Source: Gammaproteobacteria bacterium (GTDB lineage: Bacteria; Pseudomonadota; Gammaproteobacteria; Pseudomonadales; Azotimanducaceae). From it: 64,000 bases of DNA. Below, in pieces: positions 34,490 through 43,061 of the stretch; position 1 is the stretch's first letter; every line of letters starts with the position of its first letter. Location of the stretch: the NCBI GenBank assembly GCA_026705345.1, contig JAPPAV010000107.1:1-64000 (forward strand), in the 5' to 3' direction. The notes beneath the pieces are model-generated. The model was not told the origin of the DNA and did no database searches. It saw only the letters and a list, made by a program, of their open reading frames with translations. A program made the translations under genes and the position numbers.

Positions 34490-35490
34490 TCTACTTCCGG
34501 CGGCGCGGCGTGCAGGACGATCCGTTCCTTGGAAGCCCGGACCGGCGCCACCGGCACGGCGTTGGAGATGAATCGAAGCATCGCGTCGGGACTGCGTATC
34601 TGGATCAGACCGGTGATGGGATGATCCGGCACGCCGTCGGCCACGGCAAGCTCTATCGGCGTGTATCGCGACATCTCGGCCACGACTTGCCGCAAGGGAG
34701 TCGCGTCGTAGATGAGCTTGCCCTCGCGCCACGCCGTCGCCACCGAGGCGTTGATGGATTCCACCTCCGACATGACGCCGTTGCTCAAGGTGATCTCGTC
34801 GTTGGCATACAACAGCGTCGGTTCCGAATCCGATCGGGTGGAACCGAGGTCGGACGTTGCACCGGAACCGGGCCGGTTGAAGACGGCGACCGCGCCTTCA
34901 AGCACCGTTACGGTGACGTCGCTACCGTTGAGCCACACCCTGAATTGGGTTCCGATTGCCACGACTTCGGCGTCTCGGGCGGACACGACGAAGGGACGCT
35001 GCGCATCCCGGCTGACATCGAACACGCCCTCCCCGCTTTTTAGCTCCACGGTGCGCGCGTCGGAGCTGTAGCGAACCGCGACCGAGGACGCCGAGTTGAG
35101 GTGGACTCTCGAGCCGTCGTCGAGGGAGATTTCCCGTTGTTCGGCCGGTTCGGTGGTGTAGAAGCCCGCCGGATTGGTGGTGATCCATACGCTCACCGCG
35201 GCCACGGCGGCGGCCGCGCTGGCAACGCCGATCAAGCCCTTGGTGCGTCGGGCGCGTCTGGCCATGACCCGGGCGTTCAACCGGTTGACTTCGGTGCGCA
35301 TCCAGTCGTCTAGCGGTGCCAGGTCGCGCATCGAGTTCTCTACGGCCTCAAACCGTTCTCGATTGCCCTCGTCCTTAGCCAGCCAGGTCTCGTATTCCTG
35401 GCGCGTCGACTCGCTCACGTCGCCCGAATGCAGGCGCACGAACCAGTCGGTGGCCTCATCGTCAGGTGTTTTGTTTGTCACCAATTGCAT
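34486..35490 (-). CDS. fecR: FecR-family anti-sigma factor
   Basis: 334 residues. N-terminal cytoplasmic FecR_N part (DEATDWFVRLHSGDVSESTR, YETWLAKDEGNRERFEAVE), one membrane helix at about 84-104 (LIGVASAAAAVAAVSVWITT), then a periplasmic FecR domain (REISLDDGSRVHLNSASSVA, VELKSGEGVFDVSRD, VVAIGTQFRVW). The C-terminal secretin/STN-like segment (YDATPLRQVVAEMSRYTPIE) is where the receptor should dock. Transmits the receptor signal to the sigma factor. Overlaps the receptor start by 4 nt. Confidence 0.94.
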   Translation of the reverse strand: MQLVTNKTPDDEATDWFVRLHSGDVSESTRQEYETWLAKDEGNRERFEAVENSMRDLAPLDDWMRTEVNRLNARVMARRARRTKGLIGVASAAAAVAAVSVWITTNPAGFYTTEPAEQREISLDDGSRVHLNSASSVAVRYSSDARTVELKSGEGVFDVSRDAQRPFVVSARDAEVVAIGTQFRVWLNGSDVTVTVLEGAVAVFNRPGSGATSDLGSTRSDSEPTLLYANDEITLSNGVMSEVESINASVATAWREGKLIYDATPLRQVVAEMSRYTPIELAVADGVPDHPITGLIQIRSPDAMLRFISNAVPVAPVRASKERIVLHAAPPEVE

Positions 35491-35580
35491 CGGGCGTTTC
35501 GCCTACGGGTTATACAAGACTGCCCTCCGGCAACAGTTACGACAGTTGAGACCGGGTTCCGCCTAGTGACCAACGTCCAG

Positions 35581-36114
35581 CTACTCCTTCATCGCATCCA
35601 TGACCGCCGCGACGGCGCGCCGCAAGTGGTATTCGACGCCCTTGCGGGAGATGCCAAGCTGGTCGGCGATCTCACGGTAGGACAGACCGTCCGACCGGAA
35701 CAGCAGAAACACATGCCTGGTTCTTTCCGGCAAGGCGGCCAGGGCGACCTGTACCCGCAACAGGTCCTCGTTCGCCAACACCGTTCGCTCGGGCCCCGGC
35801 GCGTCGTGCCGTTCGTCCTCGTGGGCGAGAGTCTGGGCCGCCCGGTATCGATGTTCGACGTCGCGGTGCTGCAGCGCGTTGAGCGCCATGTTGTTCGCCA
35901 TGGTGAAGAAATAGCGGCGAAGGTCCCGGATGTGCTGCCGGTCGGACAGCCGCAAGAGCTTCTCGAACGCGTCCTGGAGGATTTCCTCGGCGTCGGCGGC
36001 ATTGCCGAGCTTGCGTTCGAGCACCCGTTTCAGTTCGGGCGACGCATGGTCGTACAGCTGGATGATCTCCGCCGTTCTCGGTGCGCCCGCCGTTCCCGGC
36101 GCGTTGTCCGACAT
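35581..36114 (-). CDS. fecI: ECF RNA polymerase sigma factor, FecI-like
   Basis: 177 residues from ATG 36114, which has a GGGAGGA ribosome site; a longer in-frame start exists at 36174. Sigma region 2 (NAADAEEILQDAFEKLLRLS, DLRRYFFTMANNMALNALQ) and region 4 (ALAALPERTRHVFLLFRSDG, LSYREIADQLGISRKGVEYH) are complete. It should direct transcription of the receptor operon when FecR is triggered. FecR starts 90 nt downstream. Together with the receptor and TonB_C genes it forms a cell-surface signalling operon. Confidence 0.93.
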   Translation of the reverse strand: MSDNAPGTAGAPRTAEIIQLYDHASPELKRVLERKLGNAADAEEILQDAFEKLLRLSDRQHIRDLRRYFFTMANNMALNALQHRDVEHRYRAAQTLAHEDERHDAPGPERTVLANEDLLRVQVALAALPERTRHVFLLFRSDGLSYREIADQLGISRKGVEYHLRRAVAAVMDAMKE

Positions 36115-36145
36115 ACGTCCTCCCGGCTCCCCGATAGCACCTGCA

Positions 36146-37261
36146 CTAAGCGGACTGGGAAACCTGCGGATCAATTATGCCCAGTTCCACGGACGTTTCC
36201 ACCACCGCCCGAATCGTGTCCTCCACGGGCCGGATCGTGGCACCGAGGACCTCCTTGGCCTTCTTGCAGTCGTTGACCATGTTCGAGGCCACGGTGATCG
36301 GCTCGCCCTGGCTGGTGACGGTGGCCGGCTTGCCCAACACATAGGAAGGGAAGTGTTCGTGGATGATCCCGGCCAGTTCGGTGCCGAAACGGATCGCCGA
36401 GCGGCCGCCGGTGCCATGCATCACGTAGCGCGGGCCGCCATGGGTCGTCCGGTGGTCCACCGGCGACTCCGCGGCAAGGCGATGGGCTTTCACGAGGTCG
36501 CGCACGTCGATGATGTTGTAGAACATGTCGTATCGGGACGGCCAGGTGGGCTCGAGTCCACCCGCCAAACGGCCGATCTGCTCGATCCATTGGCCGACCT
36601 GCGCCTTGAAGAGAATCGGTCCGCAGATCATCGCGGGGTTCATGGTTATCGCGTCCCATCGGCCTCCGCTCGAGTCGGCGGCCCGATTGATCATGTGCTC
36701 GGTGTCCACCTTGCTGCGTGAGTAGGAATTGCGCGGGCTTTGCCAGCGATCGGGATCCACGCCGTCGGACGCCCAGTCGGTCTCAGTCCACTCGTGGCCT
36801 TTCGGCATCGTCGCCGCGTTGCCGCCCGACACCGCGGCCATCGAACTCGTGTAGACGACCCGTCTGACACTGCCGCTCGAGTTGATGGCGTCGATGACGT
36901 TCTGGGTGCCGACCATGCCGCCGTCGTAGACGTCCTGCGACACGTCGCCGCTCCCTAAGGGCTGCGACTTGCCGTCCGCGGAATTGCCGAGCACGGCGGC
37001 GACGTGGAACACGCCGGCGCACCCCTTAAAGGCGCCCTCGTAGGAACCGGGCGTGAAGAGGTCGCACCCGTCGACGATTTCGACCCTGGGTAGGCGGCTC
37101 AGGTAGTCGACGCAGTCCTTGCCGCGCCAGGAACTCGCATCACGGATGCAGGCGCGGACCTCGTAGCCGTGGATGACGAGTTCGCGGACCATGTGGCCGC
37201 CGGTGAACCCGGAACAGCCGGTGACGGCCACCGGACCGTCCTGTGGTGAAATCGCTGGCAT
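36146..37261 (-). CDS. extended SDR / NAD-dependent epimerase-dehydratase
   Basis: 371 residues. Rossmann motif VAVTGCSGFTGGHMV near the N-terminus, NAD-binding VFHVAAVLG, catalytic Ser in VVYTSSMAAVSG and Tyr-Lys in NSYSRSKVDTEH. It resembles the dihydroflavonol reductase/3-beta-hydroxysteroid dehydrogenase group of extended SDRs; the substrate is unknown. It follows the dioxygenase gene by 26 nt, so it is the third gene of a PhyH-PhyH-SDR operon and could oxidise or reduce the hydroxylated product (inference). Confidence 0.88.
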   Translation of the reverse strand: MPAISPQDGPVAVTGCSGFTGGHMVRELVIHGYEVRACIRDASSWRGKDCVDYLSRLPRVEIVDGCDLFTPGSYEGAFKGCAGVFHVAAVLGNSADGKSQPLGSGDVSQDVYDGGMVGTQNVIDAINSSGSVRRVVYTSSMAAVSGGNAATMPKGHEWTETDWASDGVDPDRWQSPRNSYSRSKVDTEHMINRAADSSGGRWDAITMNPAMICGPILFKAQVGQWIEQIGRLAGGLEPTWPSRYDMFYNIIDVRDLVKAHRLAAESPVDHRTTHGGPRYVMHGTGGRSAIRFGTELAGIIHEHFPSYVLGKPATVTSQGEPITVASNMVNDCKKAKEVLGATIRPVEDTIRAVVETSVELGIIDPQVSQSA

Positions 37262-37287
37262 TGTCTACCTCGTGGAATGTGAAAGCG

Positions 37288-38151
37288 TTAGGAATTCGGG
37301 GGTTGGGGATCTGCCCGGTGTTGTTCGGCGAGTTTCGCCGTCGGGTGGATCACGATGTCGTCCTGCAACACGTCGACCGGGTCTCGGCCGTCGACCCCCA
37401 GGCCGAAACGGTGGTATCCCAGGAGCCGCTGTAGTTTCTCCGGCATTTCGCGGACGACCTCCCGGGGTACCGAAAGCAACTGGATCTCCTGGGGGCGCAG
37501 ATAGGCGACGTTGTGGCTCATGAAGAAGCCCAGCCGTTCTCGGTCCTTGGACGTGTTCGCGCCGCCGCCGTGCCAGAGCCCGCCCTCCCACATCAACATC
37601 GTTCCGGAGCGCATCACGACGCGCAGGGTCTCGATGTCCTGGTCCACCGGTCGGTCGTACCACTTGTGGCTGTAGGGCACGATGTGGGTTGCGCCGTTCT
37701 CGATGTCGAAGTCGTCGAGGGCGATCAGCGCGTTGCAGACGAAATGCGGGTGCGGGCGTTTGATGGGCCACAGCCCGTCGTCCTGGTGCAGGAACTGCCG
37801 GGTCTCGCCGGGAAGGACGTTGAACAACGTCGTGACGTTGACCTGCGTGTACTTCCCGAGCACGCCCTCCACGAGCGCGCGGATGCGCGGATCCAGGAAC
37901 AGGTAGTCAACCGCGCGGGTCTTGGCCAGCAGGTTGTGGGCGCGCCAGGTCTTGCCGGTCTTCGTGCCGATGGCACGCATCTCGGTGATGTGAACCTCGT
38001 TGTCGAAGGCATGGCGGATTCGGGCGACCTCGTCCGGCGTGATGAAGTCCTCGACGAGGGTGAAGCCCTTCTCCTCGATCTCGGCGACCCGTTCGGTGAT
38101 GTTGAGACCGTCGACGAGGATGTCTTCAGCCACCTCCACCGCTTGTGTCAC
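37288..38151 (-). CDS. phytanoyl-CoA dioxygenase family protein (copy B)
   Basis: 287 residues from GTG 38151, overlapping the TGA of the upstream paralogue (GTGA), which indicates coupling. Fe(II)/2-oxoglutarate dioxygenase of the PhyH superfamily. Iron ligands His and Asp lie in RQFLHQDDGLW and the distal His in WEGGLWHGGGANTS; a 2-oxoglutarate Arg is likely in RERLGFFMSHN. Substrate may be a lipid, polyketide or small acid; family members are diverse. Upstream neighbour is a second PhyH protein and downstream an SDR. Confidence 0.9.
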   Translation of the reverse strand: MTQAVEVAEDILVDGLNITERVAEIEEKGFTLVEDFITPDEVARIRHAFDNEVHITEMRAIGTKTGKTWRAHNLLAKTRAVDYLFLDPRIRALVEGVLGKYTQVNVTTLFNVLPGETRQFLHQDDGLWPIKRPHPHFVCNALIALDDFDIENGATHIVPYSHKWYDRPVDQDIETLRVVMRSGTMLMWEGGLWHGGGANTSKDRERLGFFMSHNVAYLRPQEIQLLSVPREVVREMPEKLQRLLGYHRFGLGVDGRDPVDVLQDDIVIHPTAKLAEQHRADPQPPNS

Positions 38152-39227
38152 GACGACTCGGCCCGCTCTTTGGTTTCCGCTCCGTTCGTGTCGACTTCGC
38201 GTGCCGCCCGTTCCTGGGCGGCCTTCATCCGCTCGGCGCGTTCGGCGTTTCGCTCGGAGGTCATCTTGCCGTCGTGGTGCATGTAGTCGTAGCCCGGGCG
38301 CAACGTGGTACGGCCGTTGGCCGGTTCCATGTCGAACAGGCTGCGGTAGGCGTTGATGGACTGGCCGCCCTTGGAACCGGGCTCGGCGCCGGCTTGGCGT
38401 TCGATGTCCCAGTCGCTCTTGCCGAACGGAAACAGGCTGTAGACATCCATCAGGCCGGCGAAGCGGACCGGGTTGCGGTCGAGTGCTTCCTGGGTGACCG
38501 TCTCGCGGTAGGCCTCTTCCGTCTGGTGGCGTCGGCGCATGTATTCGCACTGCAATGTCATGCGCAATCCCGGGGTCTTCTTCGGATACGAGCCATGCCA
38601 GGTGTGGTTGCCCCAGATGACCATGGACCCGGCCGGCGCTTCCACGGCCACCGCCTGGTCTGCCCATTTCTCCGCCTCGCCGGCAGTGACCTGACGGCGC
38701 CACATGTGGCTGCCCGGCACGAAGGAAATGGCGCCGTCGTCCTTGGTGTAGTCGGTCACCATGAAGTGCATGTTGCAGTTGATGACACGCTCGGGCTGGG
38801 CGTTGATGGCCGGGTCCAGGTAGTCGCCGTGAATGCCTGTTCGGATTTTGCCCGGGCCCTTCACCCAGGCGGCACAGAGGCTCAACACGCAGTCCGTGCC
38901 GAGCAGATACTGGGCGAGTCCGAGACCCGCAGGGTTGTAGGAGAGCCGCTCGAAGACCCGATCCTCCCAGAGCATGAAACGCTGGATGTCGTTGACATTG
39001 GCCCAGCGCTCCGGCGCGAGCCCGTCCGGTCCGTACCTGCGCAGCATCGTCTTTTCGAGGGCTTCACGCACCTCCTCGACGAGCTCGGGCGGCCCCACCT
39101 TCTCCGGTGGCACCACCGTGAAGCCGAACGACGAGAGTTCGGCGATATTGGCGTCGAGCCCGAGTTGCCTAAGCTCCCGGTGCAGCAGTGCGACCGAGCC
39201 GGTCGATTTCCAGTCCCCGATTTCCAT
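38148..39227 (-). CDS. phytanoyl-CoA dioxygenase family protein (copy A)
   Basis: 359 residues. PhyH-type Fe(II)/2-oxoglutarate oxygenase: ligand pair in RTGIHGDYLDP, the GAISFVPGSHMWRR strand and distal His in WGNHTWHGSYPKK followed by Arg in LRMTLQCEY. An extra charged C-terminal tail (NAERAERMKAAQERAAREV) is not part of the fold. It is longer than copy B and clearly divergent from it, so this is an old duplication or a functional pair. First gene of the operon. The region upstream has a 14-bp palindrome at 39397-39410. Confidence 0.9.
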   Translation of the reverse strand: MEIGDWKSTGSVALLHRELRQLGLDANIAELSSFGFTVVPPEKVGPPELVEEVREALEKTMLRRYGPDGLAPERWANVNDIQRFMLWEDRVFERLSYNPAGLGLAQYLLGTDCVLSLCAAWVKGPGKIRTGIHGDYLDPAINAQPERVINCNMHFMVTDYTKDDGAISFVPGSHMWRRQVTAGEAEKWADQAVAVEAPAGSMVIWGNHTWHGSYPKKTPGLRMTLQCEYMRRRHQTEEAYRETVTQEALDRNPVRFAGLMDVYSLFPFGKSDWDIERQAGAEPGSKGGQSINAYRSLFDMEPANGRTTLRPGYDYMHHDGKMTSERNAERAERMKAAQERAAREVDTNGAETKERAESS

Positions 39228-39267
39228 GCGCTATCCCCAAGCCGGGCGACCCCCAATACTACCGTAG

Positions 39268-39288
39268 GGGACGCCCTTGCGGCGTCCC
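39268..39288. repeat. REP-like stem-loop, copy 1
   Basis: GGGACGCC and GGCGTCCC form an 8-bp stem with a 5-nt CTTGC loop, preceded by CCGTAGG. The same geometry (8-bp stem, 5-nt loop, flanking GTAGG) recurs at 45.8 and 60.7 kb, so this is a member of one dispersed palindromic family. Confidence 0.65.
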
Positions 39289-39309
39289 GTAGCCTTGTCC
39301 AACGCGACA

Positions 39310-39386
39310 TGAGCCTGAACGCGACGTGCGATTCCAACGCAAAGTGAGCCTGAAGTCGGCGTGTCGGGGATCATCGGGAGATGATC
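39310..39386. repeat. direct repeats plus inverted repeat, possible IS end
   Basis: TGAGCCTGAA occurs at 39310-39319 and 39345-39354, 35 nt apart, each followed by a similar CG-rich GACGTG/GGCGTG stretch. Immediately after is GATCATC-GGGA-GATGATC (39369-39386). Repeated motifs near an end are known for some insertion sequences such as IS21-type. No transposase gene is present, so this could be a solo end. Tentative. Confidence 0.3.
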
Positions 39387-39396
39387 GTTACACTTC

Positions 39397-39410
39397 AGAC
39401 CGAACGGTCT
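39397..39410. promoter_or_regulatory. palindromic operator-like site
   Basis: AGACCG-AA-CGGTCT is a 14-bp dyad (6-bp arms), of the size and composition often recognised by TetR-family repressors. It lies about 170 nt upstream of the first dioxygenase gene. No regulator gene is adjacent, so the binding protein is unknown. Confidence 0.4.
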
Positions 39411-39551
39411 AAACGCGGGAGTCGCGAGAAGTTCGAGGCAGTTCTCGCAAGGGTACCTGACATTCCTGCGTCACCTGCAGATGCGTCTGACTAGGCATAT
39501 CTAGTCCACGGACGATCGGCGCACACGTCGGTCTGAGGCGGCCCTTGCCCG

Positions 39552-40262
39552 CTAAGGCCGCCGGCCCATTTCCTCCAAGTAGAGGCTCTCCAGGTCGCTC
39601 GCCGTGATCCTTGAGGCGTCCAGGGTCCGGCGCAGCCGTCCAGCCTGCATGAGACCGATCGTAGTGGCCACCTCCCGCGCGCGGAAGAGGTCGTGAGTCG
39701 CCATCAGGACCGCCGCGCCGCGGTCGCGTTGACGCAAGAGCAGGTCGTGGAACTCAGCCGAGGCCTCAGGGTCCAGACCCGAGGTGGGCTCGTCGAGCAG
39801 CAGGGCCTTGGCCTCCTTAATTGTGGCAAGCGCGATGCCGACCTTCTGGCGCATGCCCTTGGAATAGTGGCTGACCCGCCGATTGAAGGCGTCGGACGCG
39901 AGGCCGGCCGCCGTGAGGGACTCGCGGAGGCGATCGGGAGAGCGATCCTCCACACCGGCAAGCCGCGCGAAATAGTCGAGGTTCTCGTAGCCGGTCAGTT
40001 CGTCGTAGAGGCCGACAGTCTCAGGGACGTAGAGCAGCCGACGCCGCACCGCCTGCGGTTCTCGTTGAGGATCGAGACCGTTCACCTCGGCGCAGCCTGC
40101 AGTCGGCTCAAGGAAGCCAAGGAACAGCTTGATGGTCGTCGATTTGCCGGCGCCATTGGCCCCGAGCAAGGAGTAGATTTCCCCCGACTCCACGGTCAAG
40201 TTGACGTCGTCGAGCGCCCGGTGTGCGCCGTAGTCCTTGGTCAAGGCGTTTGCATAAAGCAT
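39552..40262 (-). CDS. ABC transporter ATP-binding protein
   Basis: 236 residues. Walker A LLGANGAGKSTTIKL, signature HYSKGMRQKVGI (a KGM variant of SGGQ common in ABC-2 systems), Walker B ALLLDEPTSGLDPEA and H-loop MATHDL. ATPase partner of the two permeases immediately upstream in the same operon (10-nt gap). Such CcmA/NosF-like ATPases power ABC-2 type export. The substrate cannot be deduced. Confidence 0.95.
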   Translation of the reverse strand: MLYANALTKDYGAHRALDDVNLTVESGEIYSLLGANGAGKSTTIKLFLGFLEPTAGCAEVNGLDPQREPQAVRRRLLYVPETVGLYDELTGYENLDYFARLAGVEDRSPDRLRESLTAAGLASDAFNRRVSHYSKGMRQKVGIALATIKEAKALLLDEPTSGLDPEASAEFHDLLLRQRDRGAAVLMATHDLFRAREVATTIGLMQAGRLRRTLDASRITASDLESLYLEEMGRRP

Positions 40263-40272
40263 GTGGAAATCC

Positions 40273-41637
40273 CTATGGGGTCTCTGCCTTGCCGCGCAGG
40301 GCCCGGGCGGCGATCAGGATGAGAAGGGTGGCGACGAGAAGCGCCGCGAGGTCTGCCAGTACGCCTGCCTGGAAAGCGCCGCCCGATTCGCGAAACCGGA
40401 AAGCCGGCAAGTTGTCGTACTCGGCGGGAGTGACTAGCGCATCGCGATCCAGGTAGTCCTTGAACATGAGCCGCAGTTCCGATTGGGCCGCGCGCGCTTG
40501 GCTCTCGAAGGCAAGCGCGCGGTCGGCGTCTGAGCCGGCAATGCGGTCGAGTGCATCCTGCATGGCGACCGACGGCAGGAAGAACCGCACCGTGTCGAGC
40601 ACGTGACGCCTCGCGTCTTTTGCTTGGTGATGTGCCGCGATCATCGGCGCAAGTTCGCGGTCGAGGGCGACGCGATCGGCGTAGCGGTCTCGCAGGCGAT
40701 CGGGAATCCTGGGTGTCGGCACGCGCACCGGCGTCGGATTGACCTCGCGATAGAGGCGCTGGCGCTCGCTAATCTCGGCCGTTCGGGCCTTCACCTCGGT
40801 GGCGAAGTGCATCTCCGACGGTGCCGGTGCAGCCAGATCAACGGCTGCCAAGCAGAGCGACGGCACCATGACCACGACCAACAGCCAGACGGCGCCGGCG
40901 GCAATTGCCGCCTCGGTCGAGCGACGGGCAACGAGGCCGATGATCACCGCAACCGCTAGCCAGAAGCCACCGTAGGCCAGCACCGCCAGTGCCAAGGCCG
41001 TGAGGCCGATCGATTCTCGCGCTCCTGCCAAGGCGGCGACAGACAGGATGATGGCCGTCGAGGGGAGCAGGACGACCAGGCCACGGGCCAGCGCCTTTAC
41101 GGCGATCAGCGGCCCGACCGCGACGGGCTGCGACAGGACCATGGCGGCGACGCCGCGTTCGCGCTCGCGCGACCACAGGTCGTAGGTGGCGGCGAGGATC
41201 ACGAGCGGCAGCAGGAAAACGACAACAAAGGCCAGGTCGAAACGGCCTGCGGCGCGTACGGTCGGACTGCCGATGTCCGCCCACACGCGCCTGAAGAGAG
41301 ACGTGTAGTCACCCAGCGGAACAGCGTCAGCAGCAAAAGGGTAGGCATCCGCCTGACCGACCGACAGCGCCGCCATCGCTGCCCTCGGCAGCGCCGGCTG
41401 CATTACCGGCAGGATCACCGACGGGTAGGATTGGACGACGAATTGGCGACTGTCTGCCAACCGCGCCTGTTCCGTTGCCTTGATCAGCCCGATCGCTACA
41501 TCGCGCTTTTGGACCCAGTCTGCGCCGTTCCACGCCGCATAGCCGCCCAATCCGATCAGCAGGATCAAGAGCGCCGGCAAGGCGGGGTCACGAAGGAGAC
41601 GGCGGACCTCATAGCCCGCAATGGCAAAGCTGCTCAC
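40273..41637 (-). CDS. ABC-2 type permease (DUF3526-like), second
   Basis: 454 residues. N-terminal membrane helix (LPALLILLIGLGGYAAW), a large periplasmic loop (about 45-165), four helices (about 170-310, e.g. AFVVVFLLPLVILAATYDLW), another soluble stretch and a C-terminal helix. The SRERERGVAAMVLSQPV segment is the cytoplasmic coupling loop of this permease group. Overlaps the partner permease by 4 nt, so the two form a heterodimer with the ATPase downstream. Confidence 0.88.
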   Translation of the reverse strand: MSSFAIAGYEVRRLLRDPALPALLILLIGLGGYAAWNGADWVQKRDVAIGLIKATEQARLADSRQFVVQSYPSVILPVMQPALPRAAMAALSVGQADAYPFAADAVPLGDYTSLFRRVWADIGSPTVRAAGRFDLAFVVVFLLPLVILAATYDLWSRERERGVAAMVLSQPVAVGPLIAVKALARGLVVLLPSTAIILSVAALAGARESIGLTALALAVLAYGGFWLAVAVIIGLVARRSTEAAIAAGAVWLLVVVMVPSLCLAAVDLAAPAPSEMHFATEVKARTAEISERQRLYREVNPTPVRVPTPRIPDRLRDRYADRVALDRELAPMIAAHHQAKDARRHVLDTVRFFLPSVAMQDALDRIAGSDADRALAFESQARAAQSELRLMFKDYLDRDALVTPAEYDNLPAFRFRESGGAFQAGVLADLAALLVATLLILIAARALRGKAETP

Positions 41638-43061
41638 GAACGGCGGCCCAGACGCAGCGCCGAGACGGCAGCCAAACCGATGGCGAGCACAGCCCAGACC
41701 AGCAGGATTGCGAGGTTGGGCACCTGCGCCCCTGCAACCTCGGACAGGCGCACTGTACGCGGCGCATAGACGACATCGCGCGTGACGGCTGCAATATCGG
41801 CGAGGTGGAAGCGCTCGCCGGGCGGTGGTTTGTTGGCCGCAACCTCCCGGTTCAGTGTCTGGATCAGCCGGTAACGGTAGTCCTCGACGCCGCGCAGGTA
41901 GGCCAGGTGCGTGCCGAAGTCGGTGCCGGCAAAGGCGCGCGACCAGGGTTGCAGGGCAACGGTCGGCGAGATGATGGCGAATGCGCGTTGCACGACCTCT
42001 TGGCGGCGATACACGGCGTAGAGCCGCTCGAAGTGCCGGTTGTAGGTCTCAGTGGAGTTCCTTTCGCCGAATTCCAGGGCGACGCCCCTGAAGTTGACTG
42101 GCAGGTCCTCGACGTCGGTGACCTGATGTCGCGCCAACAGCTCGTCCCTTACGGCGTTCAGCCGTTCGTCGGCGGGATCGTGACCGTCGACGCCGTTTCT
42201 CGCCTCCTCGGTGACGGCCGCTCTGAACGCGGGGGCGGAGGGCGTGGGCGCCAAGGTCTCAGCCACAGCGGGTGCCACACGCGGCACGAGGAGGGCCGAT
42301 ACCGCCCAGAAACCAAGCAGGACGACCAGGGCCGTCCGCGCTGAAGCGAACAGGCCCGAGACGGCAACGGTGACGGCGCAGAACACCAGCAGGTAAAGCG
42401 CATAGGCGCCGCTGATGGCGCCAAGCCCGGCGACTTGGGTCTCGCTCCCCCCTTGCAGGAGAATCGCTGGAAGGCTCACGACGATCATGACGAGCGCCAG
42501 CAATCCGGCCGCGATTGCCAAAGCGACCACTCGTCCCCCCACCAGCACCGAAGCCGAGGCCCCGGCGCCGAGTTCCTGTCGAAGCCGTTCCCGCGCGACT
42601 TCGCCGGACATGGTTGCGAATCCTGCGAGGATTATCAGCAGGGGCGCGACTATCTGCAGGGTCCAGGCCGCCGAGAATCCGCCGAAGCGGCTGAGAGCGG
42701 CGCCTCCCTCGATCGGCCTGTGCCGGGCCGGGTTCTGCGAGTGGCCCTCGACGAACACCGATGTGCCGACGAAGTCGGACAGTCCCGGATCGAAGGCCGC
42801 CAGTGGCCGCACCGGTGCGGGCACGGCGCGGCCCACATGGGCGGCGCGATGGGGATCGATCACGCCCTGGCTGTCCCAGAGCAGGGCCTCCTCCTCAGCG
42901 ACAGCGCGTCGCTCCTCGGCTTGGGCAGACAAACGGGCCGCGCTCGTGGCGACCGAAGCGCCAGCGAGGAGCAGGACCGAGAGCGTGAGCCAGAGCAAGC
43001 GCCGCTCGCGCCACATCGCCCTGAGCTGCGTTGCGGCTACGCCGAGAGTCTGGGACAACAT
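41634..43061 (-). CDS. ABC-2 type permease (DUF3526-like), first
   Basis: 475 residues with the same topology as the partner encoded downstream: helix at about 22-42, periplasmic loop to about 130, central helices with the ARERLRQELGAGASASVLVG coupling segment, a long soluble loop (about 260-420) and a final helix (LAILLVWAVLAIGLAAVSAL). The pair arose by duplication. In other genomes such trios sit near TonB receptors; here receptors lie 3-8 kb away. ATGA overlap with the next gene shows coupling. Confidence 0.88.
   Translation of the reverse strand: MLSQTLGVAATQLRAMWRERRLLWLTLSVLLLAGASVATSAARLSAQAEERRAVAEEEALLWDSQGVIDPHRAAHVGRAVPAPVRPLAAFDPGLSDFVGTSVFVEGHSQNPARHRPIEGGAALSRFGGFSAAWTLQIVAPLLIILAGFATMSGEVARERLRQELGAGASASVLVGGRVVALAIAAGLLALVMIVVSLPAILLQGGSETQVAGLGAISGAYALYLLVFCAVTVAVSGLFASARTALVVLLGFWAVSALLVPRVAPAVAETLAPTPSAPAFRAAVTEEARNGVDGHDPADERLNAVRDELLARHQVTDVEDLPVNFRGVALEFGERNSTETYNRHFERLYAVYRRQEVVQRAFAIISPTVALQPWSRAFAGTDFGTHLAYLRGVEDYRYRLIQTLNREVAANKPPPGERFHLADIAAVTRDVVYAPRTVRLSEVAGAQVPNLAILLVWAVLAIGLAAVSALRLGRRS

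Larger units (their letters stand above)
39228..39551. other. 324-bp intergenic region with three repeat structures
   Basis: No gene is visible. Three structures occur: a stem-loop of the REP-like family (39268-39288), two direct repeats beginning TGAGCCTGAA (39310 and 39345) next to an inverted repeat GATCATC/GATGATC (39369-39386), and a symmetric palindrome AGACCGAACGGTCT (39397-39410). The region separates the ABC operon, whose 3' end it flanks, from the dioxygenase operon start. It probably holds the dioxygenase promoter. Confidence 0.6.
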
